This document shows positions 8,501 to 15,017 of a stretch of 19,492 bases of DNA, one piece after another. Positions within the stretch are counted from its first letter, which is position 1, and each line of letters opens with the position of its first letter. The notes under the pieces are model-generated. The model was not told the origin of the DNA. It did no database searches and saw only the letters and a list, made by a program, of their open reading frames with translations. Source of the stretch: Nitrospira sp. (GTDB lineage: Bacteria > UBA9089 > CG2-30-40-21 > SBAY01); assembly GCA_005239945.1 (NCBI GenBank), contig SBAY01000138.1, positions 1 to 19,492 on the forward strand. Reading direction: 5' to 3'. A program made the position numbers and the translations under genes.

Positions 8501-8636
8501 CATTTATTAATACAGGATTATAGAGAACCTCGTTGTTATCGCTTTCAAATCTGACAGATACCCCAGGCCACCAGGGACAACTAAGCGCCTCATTTGATAT
8601 AAGTAATAAGATAAAAAAGATGATTAATCTAACCAT
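5550..8636 (-). CDS. Large exported TPR-repeat protein
   Basis: The product is 1028 aa. An N-terminal hydrophobic signal sequence (about residues 3-17) runs into NEALSC at Cys20, fitting either a signal peptidase I site or an atypical lipobox. The rest is largely helical, with many degenerate tetratricopeptide units marked by YPKSxYxxxSLxxLGxxY, FPESRF and YPKNSLADDSLYW segments, as in BamD- and YbgF-like periplasmic TPR proteins. Such solenoids scaffold protein complexes; no enzymatic motif is seen. Residues about 560-589 are a three-fold 10-residue tandem repeat (DYSIEDYGS). The start ATG lies inside the last codons of the DUF3142 gene (13 bp overlap), preceded by AGGAGG, so translation is probably coupled. 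Function unknown; with the neighbours it suggests an envelope-located assembly. Confidence 0.82.
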   Translation of the reverse strand: MVRLIIFFILLLISNEALSCPWWPGVSVRFESDNNEVLYNPVLINEETLSKILPIEDFLYRDSILSAYRLEEEGMFQEALEIYKEVFKNAHESLHYQRATPYILFSLNVAADRIDLFEHTDTLEKETLKRYLQAKHYMEKKEYAQAQIIFDELMNRQEIKDSLFDNLIYAQASINFLMGSSSSAASNYKKVITAYPTSEKILPSMYMYGRCNLLMYITTKENRFFDEALNYFQLLLKQAPPKYYLKDDTLGEIARLYCISGQYLKGIEYYLRILKEYSQGDMLEQARESILGLEEEFNFIFNIDSESWNSGGVLNSYVLQNTPQEVRDYISAHKSEWFPDYFAYQKAKEYFYNSNYYDYRYDHSKRESLELAIESFKKLIKDYPKSSYISQSLFFLGVSYLRIGGYGKNWWDYYGAAPDKKIDVLKESQGCFEKLVQYHPYSPFADDALIELYYIYKEVNAPQNFFNAFKTVATNYPRGDKFHKAFNLLRSLIEENGMKEELSKAGLEEEYLFATKQYISLLEKYPKSKYAFQSLALAFNEIEKEDVGMLNLKAWKGHYGHLDYSIEDYGSLDYSIEDYGSPDYSIENYSRDSESLKKTIEQSNAKKTEALNRILAVTMEFLKNYPKNEEKDLIRLHLAKTYIYLQRGDEALNILELLLKSKITKWWLDEIYWLRVQAFYQMKQFDKAVESLKILIDKFPESRFTFNAKEKIALIYEDASRLEDALYTYFKLSQKEGSADDEGTAYSLDVDYLLNILMDTESMERFIKKYPQHPQKNSVIYSLGLRYFRNDQFDKARQTLIKIKITGDFEVIKKHLKDIDTLSALYSKYQNASTKEEKDTFLYKIASYYYKDDYLFYNEVMGGLIEPLYHQFGFRSKEEIALINDYLEKNNSKIRAMKIYQQIVDEFPHSKLIPESLYKIALCNLKLADYNKLFREREKEFLQGACQAFLKLVDTYPKNSLADDSLYWAAYYKEDEKKAKELYKRLIKEFPNGDMVKKLIKGQMHFSNYNNWNFDNQELYSLLEQLKK
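6871..6960 (-). repeat. In-frame 30 bp tandem repeat (three units) in the TPR gene
   Basis: Three consecutive 30 bp units at 6871-6900, 6901-6930 and 6931-6960 differ at only a few positions. They encode the decapeptide DYSIEDYGSx three times. The unit length is a multiple of three, so copy-number change keeps the frame. The Tyr/Asp/Ser-rich peptide differs from the surrounding helical TPR sequence and is probably a flexible loop or spacer between TPR blocks. Confidence 0.85.
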
Positions 8637-10138
8637 TTGCCATAAACCTCCTTTTGGTCAAAATTGCCAGGTGTGATAAAGTGCCATGTTACTTCAGGCT
8701 TTTCACTCCCTAAAACAGTAATAGGTCCACCTTGTAAGACTTCACCTCTATCAAGGTAATACTCATATAATCGAATTACATTCGCCCTACTTAAAGTTGT
8801 TTTTATAAGTTGAGTTTTAGATTGATAAAAGGCTTCAATTCCATCAAAATTACCTGCTTGAATGTCTTTAAACCTTCCTTTTCCAATATTAACTTGTATG
8901 AAATTATCTTTTTTGCTTACCATAGTAGGTGTTTGAGTAGAATTTTTGACTTCTACCTCAAATATAAAAAGATTATTATCCTTAGCGATAGATTTAATTG
9001 CAACCTGTGGTGAAGATTGAATATCTGTTATCTCTTCAACCCCTAAGATAAGATTATCTTTTGTCGATGGATAGCGAAAGAGTAAGACCCCTTTCATATT
9101 GTCTCTACATTCTTTGACTAAAGCAAGGTATTTTTTTAATCCTTCTTGACTAATGACTTCAAATACTAATTGCCAATCAGGATAAAAGATACTACCTTGA
9201 AGAAATAACGGTTTATTAATAGTGAAGATATACCGATTAGTTCCATTATAGTCTTTTTCTCCCGCAGCGACTTCCTCTCTGATTCCCATTTTATAGGCTT
9301 TATTTAAGGTAACATAAGGTGATTCTGTAACAGTGTCAAGGTCAAAAGAGGTATGCATCGAATGAAGATTGCCGCTTTCATCATAGACAAGGCAATAGCC
9401 GTAAATAGGAAGTCCTACATAAAAAGGCACACCTAATCGAGCACATTGTTTAATGGCCTTTTTTAAGATATTAATCTCAATAATTGGCGCTTTTTCTTGT
9501 CTGGTTTCAGGGAGTTTATATCCAAATATCATTGGTACATAAAAATCAACATTTGAGATTAGTTTTTTAAATTCCCTCTTCTTCAGCCAGGTGATGAGTG
9601 AGGTGATAGATAGTTTATATTTTGTATCAAGCTGTTGTCGAATAATACGGAGTATAGAGCTGTATTTTTCTAATCTGCTGGTAGGGCAGTCAAAATCAAA
9701 CTGAACACCTTTTACTACTATCCCTCTCATTTTTAGTGCATTAAGGTCGTTTTGAACATTTTTAAGTAGAGAATTTGCTATATGTTCATTATCTAACCTT
9801 TTAAAATTAGAAATAAAATCTGGTGAAAAGGGATAGACTATATGTATTGGAATTTGGGTAAGTAAAGATATATTTCTTGGCTGAAAATCGCGAATGATTA
9901 CAATTCTACCTTGGTTATCTACATCAAAGGTGCCTACCTTTATAAACAATGGAACCATTTTTAATGAATTAAGTTTTTTGACTGTGTATTGGTCAATATC
10001 CAATTCTGAACCCCAGTGCCAAAAGGAAATATTAAGTGGCAACCCTTTCTTTACTGCTCGAGTATTTTGGTAGATGAATATACCAGCCATTGTTATAAAA
10101 GCTATAATGCAAAAAAAGACTATTAGTTTAATCTTCAT
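8624..10138 (-). CDS. DUF3142 family membrane-anchored protein (putative glycosidase-like TIM barrel)
   Basis: The product is 504 aa. One N-terminal hydrophobic segment (about residues 4-24) predicts a signal anchor with the rest outside the cytoplasm. The DUF3142 hallmarks are visible: an aromatic FWHW start of the barrel (39-42) and the signature GVQFDFDCPTSRLEKY (144-159), followed by SITSLITWL (178-186), FYVPMIFGY (199-207) and GVPFYVGLPIYGY. The family is predicted to adopt a glycoside-hydrolase-like barrel; D148 and D150 sit where a catalytic acid would be expected, but no member's activity is assumed here. The last 120 or so residues look like a separate beta domain. It is the first gene of the DUF3142-TPR-HEAT cluster. 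No strong ribosome site was seen. The family call is fairly sure; the substrate is unknown. Confidence 0.78.
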   Translation of the reverse strand: MKIKLIVFFCIIAFITMAGIFIYQNTRAVKKGLPLNISFWHWGSELDIDQYTVKKLNSLKMVPLFIKVGTFDVDNQGRIVIIRDFQPRNISLLTQIPIHIVYPFSPDFISNFKRLDNEHIANSLLKNVQNDLNALKMRGIVVKGVQFDFDCPTSRLEKYSSILRIIRQQLDTKYKLSITSLITWLKKREFKKLISNVDFYVPMIFGYKLPETRQEKAPIIEINILKKAIKQCARLGVPFYVGLPIYGYCLVYDESGNLHSMHTSFDLDTVTESPYVTLNKAYKMGIREEVAAGEKDYNGTNRYIFTINKPLFLQGSIFYPDWQLVFEVISQEGLKKYLALVKECRDNMKGVLLFRYPSTKDNLILGVEEITDIQSSPQVAIKSIAKDNNLFIFEVEVKNSTQTPTMVSKKDNFIQVNIGKGRFKDIQAGNFDGIEAFYQSKTQLIKTTLSRANVIRLYEYYLDRGEVLQGGPITVLGSEKPEVTWHFITPGNFDQKEVYGKWLD

Positions 10139-10188
10139 TTTTATTTTTCTTCTACCCCAATTGATAATGTCAAATCTACCTTTACCTC

Positions 10189-10204
10189 TTTTAATTTTTA
10201 ATTC
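10189..10204. repeat. Partial copy of the AT-rich dispersed repeat
   Basis: TTTTAATTTTTAATTC is identical to 1186-1201 within the palindrome at 1135-1215. It lies just past the comM stop codon. With no second arm here it is a solo fragment. Low complexity means chance similarity cannot be excluded. Confidence 0.4.
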
Positions 10205-10207
10205 TTC

Positions 10208-11746
10208 CTACCTCCATAAATTTCTATCCATGCTTCGATATTGAATAGCTTCAGAGATATGGGTGGCAGTAATTTTATCTGTTTCTTCTAAATCGGCGAT
10301 GGTGCGGGAAACCTTCAACACACGGTCATAGGTTCGGGCAGAAAAACCTAATTTATCAATTGCCGTGCGAAGTAACTCTTTGCCATCCTCTTCTACCTGG
10401 CAATATTTTTTAATCTCGCGTGGTCCCATCTGTCTATTAGCATAAACCTTCTCATGTTCTGCAAATCTTTTTCGTTGAATTCTACGGGCTTTATTGATTC
10501 TATCTTGAATACTTTTTGAGGTTTCCTCCTGACTTTCTCCTTCAAGGTCTTTGTATTTTAGACCTGGCACCTCGATATGTATATCAATTCTATCCCACAG
10601 TGGTCCAGAAATCCTGGATAGATATTTCTGGATTTGTGTTGGGTTACAGGTGCATTCCTTTGTTGGGTCGGTTAAATTCCCACACGGGCAGGGATTCATT
10701 GCCGCTACCAGCATAAATGAGGCTGGAAAGGAAAGGGAGGTATTTGCCCGCGAGATAGTTACGATGCCGTCTTCCAATGGTTGTCTTAAGGATTCTAAAA
10801 CATTACGAGGGAATTCGGGCAACTCATCTAAGAATAAAACGCCATTGTGCGATAAACTTATTTCCCCTGGCTTGGGGATGTGTCCTCCACCAACCAGTCC
10901 GGCATCTGAGATGGTATGATGTGGTGCCCTGAAAGGACGAATGGTCAATAAAGAATGTTTCGCCGGTATTGCTCCGGCAATCGAATGGATTTTAGTTGTT
11001 TCAATTGCCTCATGAAGGGATAAATCAGGTAAAATGGTCGGTATGCGTCTGGCTAACATTGTTTTCCCCGAGCCTGGAGGACCTATCATCAAGATATTAT
11101 GTCCACCGGCCGAGGCGATTTCTATTGCCCTTTTGACATGAGCCTGTCCCTTTACCTCGCAGAAATCTACTTCATATTTAGAGTCTTGTGAAAATAACTT
11201 AAGAATATCTACCTTGTGTGGTTCAATAGTTAATTCCCCAGTAATGAATTTTGCTGTTTCGTATAATGTTTTGACCGGATAAACATTTATTCCTTCTACT
11301 ACAGCGGCCTCTGAGGCATTTTCAAAAGGAATAATCAGGTTTTCAAATCCTTCCTCCAGGGCTTTTGCGGCAATAGAAAGTGCCCCTTTGATAGGTTTGA
11401 CACTGCCATCTAAGGATAATTCGCCCACAATAAGGTATTTAGCCAGTTCTGATGTGGGAATTTGTTGCATGGTGGCAATAAGTGCGATAGCCATTGGCAG
11501 GTCAAAATACGCCCCTTCCTTCTTTATCTCTGCCGGAGCCAGGTTGATTATAACCCTTTTATTGTAAGGATATTGACATTCCGAATTCGTAATAGCGATT
11601 TTAAGCCGTTCTTTGCTTTCCTTCACGGCAGAATCAGGCAAGCCAACAATATTAATGTAAGGTGTTGACCCTGTCGCATTTACCTCGACGGTAACAATAT
11701 AACCATCTATGCCTAATAATCCTGCACTATATGCCTTAGCTAACAT
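10208..11746 (-). CDS. comM: ComM / YifB family Mg-chelatase-like AAA+ ATPase
   Basis: The product is 512 aa, the normal length. The N-terminal Lon-protease-like domain (about residues 1-170) is followed by an AAA+ Mg-chelatase-type module with Walker A GPPGSGKT (222-229) and Walker B VLFLDE (303-308), and by a C-terminal helical lid. A CPC (353-355) and CTC (365-367) pair forms the cysteine cluster usual in this family. ComM is a hexameric helicase that drives branch migration of incoming single-stranded DNA during natural transformation; it is widespread even in bacteria not known to be competent. It begins directly after the yraN stop codon (no gap), a common arrangement of yraN-comM, and is the last gene of the rpsP-to-comM block. 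Confidence 0.95.
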   Translation of the reverse strand: MLAKAYSAGLLGIDGYIVTVEVNATGSTPYINIVGLPDSAVKESKERLKIAITNSECQYPYNKRVIINLAPAEIKKEGAYFDLPMAIALIATMQQIPTSELAKYLIVGELSLDGSVKPIKGALSIAAKALEEGFENLIIPFENASEAAVVEGINVYPVKTLYETAKFITGELTIEPHKVDILKLFSQDSKYEVDFCEVKGQAHVKRAIEIASAGGHNILMIGPPGSGKTMLARRIPTILPDLSLHEAIETTKIHSIAGAIPAKHSLLTIRPFRAPHHTISDAGLVGGGHIPKPGEISLSHNGVLFLDELPEFPRNVLESLRQPLEDGIVTISRANTSLSFPASFMLVAAMNPCPCGNLTDPTKECTCNPTQIQKYLSRISGPLWDRIDIHIEVPGLKYKDLEGESQEETSKSIQDRINKARRIQRKRFAEHEKVYANRQMGPREIKKYCQVEEDGKELLRTAIDKLGFSARTYDRVLKVSRTIADLEETDKITATHISEAIQYRSMDRNLWR

Positions 11747-12256
11747 TTATTCCTCTGAACAAAATGCATCCTTGAGCAGTTCAATTTGGGGTTTCTGGTC
11801 TTTCAACCAGGTAATGGCCACAATATCAAATCGGCAATCAACATCCTGGATATTCTTGCTGGCCAGATACTCCAGAGCTACTCTGGATATTTGTCTTTGC
11901 TTACGCGTATCAACTGCCTCCTGCGGCAGTCCATATTCTAATGATTGACGCGTCTTAACCTCAATAAAGGCTAAAACATCCTTGTTTTTAGCAATAATAT
12001 CGATTTCCCCAGAGTGGGTTTTATAATTCTGTTCGATGATTTTATATCCATGTCTCCTTAGGTATTTCAAGGCTAATGCCTCTCCTGTTTTGCCTAATTC
12101 AATTCTTTTATTACCTGCAGAGGGATTTAATTGGTTCAAATGACCTGCGGTGGATTTTGCAAATACCATATTTTTTAATTGCCTTAATATGTGATTCTGT
12201 CCCATATCCTTTATGTTGAGCAAAACCATACTGGGGAAATTCATTATCATACTCAA
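11747..12256 (-). CDS. yraN: YraN family (UPF0102) putative endonuclease-like protein
   Basis: The YraN domain starts about residue 50 (GNKRIELGKTGEALALKYL) and has the nuclease-like core GEIDIIAKN (83-91) and FIEVKTR (97-103), with E84, D86, E99 and K101 matching the restriction-endonuclease-type E-D-EVK metal site. The open frame is 169 aa, about 45 longer than usual, and its first 49 residues overlap the 3' end of rnhB by 146 bp. The extra N-terminus is probably not translated. A TTG at 12139, preceded by an AGGT site, would give 130 aa and fits the family better; Met30 (12169) is another option. Role unknown; often linked with rnhB and comM and suggested to act in DNA metabolism. Confidence 0.9.
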   Translation of the reverse strand: MSMIMNFPSMVLLNIKDMGQNHILRQLKNMVFAKSTAGHLNQLNPSAGNKRIELGKTGEALALKYLRRHGYKIIEQNYKTHSGEIDIIAKNKDVLAFIEVKTRQSLEYGLPQEAVDTRKQRQISRVALEYLASKNIQDVDCRFDIVAITWLKDQKPQIELLKDAFCSEE

Positions 12257-12755
12257 TCATCATTCTGTCTCTTGTCACCTTAGCTAAAATGGATGCGGCG
12301 GCAATGGAGATACTCAATTGGTCACCCTTGATGATTGGTTTTTGTGGAATATCAAGGTGAGGGATTTTGCGTCCATCGACAAGCAGGAAATGGGGTTTTG
12401 ATTTTAACGACTTTATCGCCTTATTCATAGCTAAGTATGTAGCCTGAAGGATATTTATTTCATCTATTACTCGCTCATCGACAATACCTATTCCCCAATC
12501 GATTATTGTCGTCGAAATAGTTTTACAAAGTCTTTCCCGTTGCAGAGGGGATAATTTTTTAGAGTCATTTATGCCTGGTATTTTAGCCTTTCTTGGTAAA
12601 ATCACTACGCTGGCGACTACCGGGCCCGCCAATGGGCCTCTTCCGACTTCATCTATGCCACCTATCAATTCATAACCACAAGAAAATACCTCTTCTTCAT
12701 ACTGCATGAGTTTTTCAAGTCTGTCGTTTTCTTCTTTAGTAGAGAAACCCATCAT
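12111..12755 (-). CDS. rnhB: Ribonuclease HII
   Basis: The product is 214 aa. RNase HII cuts RNA in RNA/DNA hybrids and at single ribonucleotides misincorporated in DNA, in the cytoplasm. The signature GIDEVGRGPLAGPVV (33-47) supplies the metal ligands D35 and E36; D127 in LLVDGRK and D145 in IIKGDQ complete the DEDD active site, and AASILAKVTRD (153-163) is the family helix. Length is normal. The ATG at 12755 follows an AGGAGAG ribosome site. The 3' end overlaps the open frame of yraN. The place after rplS is standard. Confidence 0.95.
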   Translation of the reverse strand: MMGFSTKEENDRLEKLMQYEEEVFSCGYELIGGIDEVGRGPLAGPVVASVVILPRKAKIPGINDSKKLSPLQRERLCKTISTTIIDWGIGIVDERVIDEINILQATYLAMNKAIKSLKSKPHFLLVDGRKIPHLDIPQKPIIKGDQLSISIAAASILAKVTRDRMMIEYDNEFPQYGFAQHKGYGTESHIKAIKKYGICKIHRRSFEPIKSLCR

Positions 12756-12833
12756 TATCTTCTCTCCTTTCTGAAATTGAAGAAGAAATGTTGGTCTATT
12801 CTATCATATCTATCCCGGCAGTTTTATCTTCTA

Positions 12834-13172
12834 CTAATCCCTTTTCTCTTTTATCTTAGCCGCTTTACCTTTTCTTTCTCTTAGATAATATAATTTAGCC
12901 CTTCTTACCTTTCCTTCTTTAGTCACGGTAATCTTTTGGATCACAGGGGAATAAAGGGGAAATGTTTTTTCTACCCCGACACCATAGGAGATTCGTCTCA
13001 GGGTAAAGGTTTTGCTTATTCCTTCCCCGCGTCGTCTAATGACCGTCCCTTCAAAATTTTGAGTGCGCACTTTGTCTCCTTCTACCACTTTAATACTTAC
13101 CTTTAGTGTATCTCCCAGTGCAAAAGGAGGTATGCTTTTCTTTAATTCCGGTACCATTTCTTGCGTAATCAT
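12834..13172 (-). CDS. rplS: 50S ribosomal protein L19 (bL19)
   Basis: The product is 112 aa, the usual length. It is recognised by the GDTLKVSIKVVEGDKVRTQNFEG region (about 20-42), VIRRRGEGISKTFTLRRIS (44-62), GVGVEKTFPLYSPVI and the basic end KVRRAKLYYLRERKGKAAKI. L19 lies at the 30S-50S interface and contributes to an intersubunit bridge. An AGGAG site precedes the ATG. It follows trmD after a strong palindrome (13202-13245), as in the classic rpsP-rimM-trmD-rplS operon. Confidence 0.97.
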   Translation of the reverse strand: MITQEMVPELKKSIPPFALGDTLKVSIKVVEGDKVRTQNFEGTVIRRRGEGISKTFTLRRISYGVGVEKTFPLYSPVIQKITVTKEGKVRRAKLYYLRERKGKAAKIKEKRD

Positions 13173-13201
13173 TTTTAGTTTTTGCTCCTTTTTTTTAATA
13201 G

Positions 13202-13245
13202 AGAATAAGACTTATAGGTCTTATAAGTTCTATAAGTCTTATTCT
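13202..13245. repeat. Perfect 15 bp inverted repeat in the trmD-rplS junction
   Basis: Positions 13202-13216 and 13231-13245 are perfect reverse complements (core AATAAGACTTATA) around a 14 nt loop that itself contains the palindrome CTTATAAG. The right arm includes the trmD stop codon (13239-13241). As RNA it would form a stable-length but A/U-rich stem between trmD and rplS. It may attenuate or protect the message, or be a dispersed repeat; the same arrangement, with an arm carrying a stop codon, occurs at 1191-1215. Confidence 0.7.
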
Positions 13246-13955
13246 TCTATTATCTGTTGTAGTAATTTTTTCTCCTCTTTTGATAATGTTGCTTTTTCCA
13301 AGAGGTCAGGCCTTTTAGTTAATGTTTTGGCGATAGCCTGTTTTTTACGCCATAGTCTGATTTTTTCATGGTTACCCGAAATTAGAACTTCGGGAACCAT
13401 TTGTCCTCTAAAATCCTGTGGTTTTGTATATTGAGGATGAGCTAAAAGTTGTTGAGCAAAAGAATCCGATTTTAACGACTCAGGATTTCCTAATACCCCT
13501 GGAATGAGTCTCACAATCGTATCCAGCACAACCAAACAGGGTATCTCACCCCCTGTAAGGATATAATCTCCAATAGAAATCTCTTCATCAACCAATTCTG
13601 CAATTATTCGTTCATCAACACCTTCATAATGGCCACAGATAAATATTAGATGTGTTTGTGTTGACAGATTTTTAGCTATTTCCTGATTGAAAACCTTACC
13701 TTGTGGGGTAAGAAGGATAACCAACCCTGGTTTTAGTGACTCAACTGCCTCAAAGACCGGTTCTGGTTTGAGCACCATGCCAGGTCCCCCACCATAGGGG
13801 GTATCATCTACGGTGTAATGTTTATTATGAGCAAAATTCCTCAGGTTATGCAGTTTAATCTCGACCAGTCTTTGAATTTGGGCTCGGTTTATAATACTTG
13901 TTTTTAATGGACTATCAAAAAACTCTGGGAATAGAGTTATGATATCAATCTTCAT
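13239..13955 (-). CDS. trmD: tRNA (guanine-37-N1)-methyltransferase
   Basis: The product is 238 aa. TrmD methylates G37 next to the anticodon, preventing +1 frameshifting, with SAM as donor; it is a cytoplasmic knotted SPOUT enzyme. The sequence shows the start MKIDIITLFPEFF, the SAM-binding knot segments YGGGPGM (54-60), ICGHYEGVDERI (106-117) and SIGDYILTGGE (127-137), R149 in TIVRLIPGVLG, and D164 in SDSF, which corresponds to the catalytic base (D169 in E. coli). Length is normal. An AGGT-type site precedes the ATG. rimM, the usual upstream partner, is absent; instead a 419 bp repeat-rich spacer separates it from khpA. Confidence 0.97.
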   Translation of the reverse strand: MKIDIITLFPEFFDSPLKTSIINRAQIQRLVEIKLHNLRNFAHNKHYTVDDTPYGGGPGMVLKPEPVFEAVESLKPGLVILLTPQGKVFNQEIAKNLSTQTHLIFICGHYEGVDERIIAELVDEEISIGDYILTGGEIPCLVVLDTIVRLIPGVLGNPESLKSDSFAQQLLAHPQYTKPQDFRGQMVPEVLISGNHEKIRLWRKKQAIAKTLTKRPDLLEKATLSKEEKKLLQQIIEE

Positions 13956-14374
13956 TTTCTACCTGTCACACAAGCATTTTCCTTGTACGTGTTTAGCGTC
14001 CTCTTTTTTTCCCCTTCCTTTGATAGGAGAGGATTAGGGGTGGGTGATTATCTTTTCTTTAAGTACTCCACTTATAGTTGTTAATACTTCATTATCACCG
14101 ATAGGAATCGTTAAAGTATCAGTTGGTCCCTTCCTTAAAACCCTGACGAATTCGCCTCTCACCCTCTCCCTCTCCCACAAGGGGAGAGGAAACCACGGTG
14201 CTACACGCTAAACACAAACTCCCACAAGGGGAGTAGGAATGCTGGCAACTTTACTACCCGTGATAAACGCTCTAACTGTTCTACCACAAGGAAAGAGGAA
14301 ACCATGGATATACACGCTAACCCCGTACTCTTGCTTGTGTTAACTCAAGCTGGAAGGTTAAGTTACATTTCCTC
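13956..14374. other. Repeat-rich spacer in the position normally held by rimM
   Basis: There is no supported gene here. The stretch contains degenerate direct repeats starting CT(C/A)CCACAAGG: 14172-14211 and 14281-14320 match at 33 of 40 positions, and a partial copy starts at 14219. An 11 bp inverted repeat, GTGTTTAGCGT (13989-13999) against ACGCTAAACAC (14205-14215), spans part of it. Polypurine/polypyrimidine runs resembling the hairpin at 35-109 occur at 14011-14040 and 14155-14190. On the minus strand a 42-codon frame (14034-14162) reads protein-like near its end (TDTLTIPIGDN, TTISGVLKEKII) but begins inside a repeat and has no ribosome site. I could not find RimM-like sequence in it. 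Confidence 0.6.
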
Positions 14375-14605
14375 TTAATCCATAATTTCCAGGACCACCC
14401 TTGACATAGATTTAGCCGCTGCGGCATTAATCATTACTCGAATAGCTTTAATAATTCTCCCTTGCTTTCCAATAACCTTACCAATATCTTGTTGATTTAC
14501 CTTCAGCTCCAGAATAACCGTTTTTTCGCTCTTTACTTCATTAACTCTCACCTCTTCCGGTTTGTCCACTAATGCCTTAACGATGTACTCAACTAACTCT
14601 TTCAT
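14375..14605 (-). CDS. khpA: KH-domain RNA-binding protein KhpA (YlqC)
   Basis: The product is 76 aa, the standard length: a single KH domain with the RNA-contacting GKQG loop (46-49) in IGKVIGKQGRIIKAIR. KhpA binds RNA, usually as a partner of the Jag/KhpB protein, and affects cell division and envelope gene expression in Firmicutes. It begins 4 bp after the rpsP stop codon, with a GGAGG ribosome site, so the two are cotranscribed, as in many bacteria. The gene that should follow, rimM, is missing. Confidence 0.94.
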   Translation of the reverse strand: MKELVEYIVKALVDKPEEVRVNEVKSEKTVILELKVNQQDIGKVIGKQGRIIKAIRVMINAAAAKSMSRVVLEIMD

Positions 14606-14609
14606 TTAT

Positions 14610-14903
14610 TTATCCCTCCAATTCCTTTTTAGATTTAGTAGTTTTTGTCTCCTGAAATTTTCGCATCACACCTACTTGTTTCAATAATCTTTGCACAGTT
14701 AAACTTGGTTGAGCCCCTTTGGTTAACCAATCCAGCGCTCGTTCTTCATTGACCACTAACGGCTTATCCTTCAAGACAGGGTGATAGTGTCCAATAATCT
14801 CAATTGCTTTACTATCCCTTGCCTTGCGTGAGTCAATAGCTACAATTCTGTACGAAGGAGATTTTTTTGCTCCAGTCCTCGTTAATCTTATTCTTACTGC
14901 CAC
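14610..14903 (-). CDS. rpsP: 30S ribosomal protein S16 (bS16)
   Basis: The product is 97 aa, within the family range. Its N-terminus AVRIRLTRTGAKKSPSYRIVAIDSR is the diagnostic S16 block, and GHYHPVLKDKP plus ALDWLTKGAQPSLTVQRLLKQVGV complete the fold. S16 is needed for early 30S assembly. The start is GTG at 14903, preceded by AGGTGGTGA. It heads the ribosomal part of the block. Upstream is not ffh, the common neighbour, but a fapA-like gene, with a repeat cluster between them. Confidence 0.97.
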   Translation of the reverse strand: MAVRIRLTRTGAKKSPSYRIVAIDSRKARDSKAIEIIGHYHPVLKDKPLVVNEERALDWLTKGAQPSLTVQRLLKQVGVMRKFQETKTTKSKKELEG

Positions 14904-14950
14904 TTAATCACCACCTTTTTTATAAACGTTCTGCGATTTAGACACTGGAT

Positions 14951-15012
14951 TTCAGACATTAGACTTTTCTTGTCTAATGTCTTGAGTCTAATGTCTATGG
15001 TCTACTGTCTGA
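14951..15012. repeat. Cluster of GTCTAATGTCT repeats, direct and inverted
   Basis: The 11-mer GTCTAATGTCT occurs at 14972-14982 and 14986-14996, with a variant (GTCTACTGTCT) at about 15000-15010, and inverted as AGACATTAGAC at 14954-14964. The first inverted pair has a 7 nt loop, and the outer ends (TTCAGACATTAGA and TCTACTGTCTGAA) also pair imperfectly, so alternative hairpins are possible. It directly precedes rpsP and follows the fapA-like stop codon (15018), where a terminator or attenuator could act. It may also be a dispersed repeat. Confidence 0.65.
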
Positions 15013-15017
15013 ATCAG

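Noticed and set aside
10551..10919. Plus-strand open frame of 122 codons opposite comM
   Set aside because: It is antisense to the well-conserved Mg-chelatase domain and has no recognisable motif or ribosome site.
12140..12256. N-terminal extension of YraN overlapping rnhB
   Set aside because: The first 40 or so residues have no YraN similarity and are the out-of-frame reading of the conserved RNase HII end. The open frame is listed, but translation probably starts near 12139.
13063..13434. Plus-strand open frame of 123 codons across rplS and trmD
   Set aside because: It spans two confidently identified genes on the other strand and the palindrome between them.
14172..14320. CRISPR-like array
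   Set aside because: The repeat units are degenerate, unevenly spaced and few, and no cas gene is present.
14034..14374. Possible degenerate rimM
   Set aside because: RGEFVRV in one frame resembles the RGEVRV of RimM, but it is encoded by a purine-rich dispersed repeat and the rest does not follow the RimM pattern.
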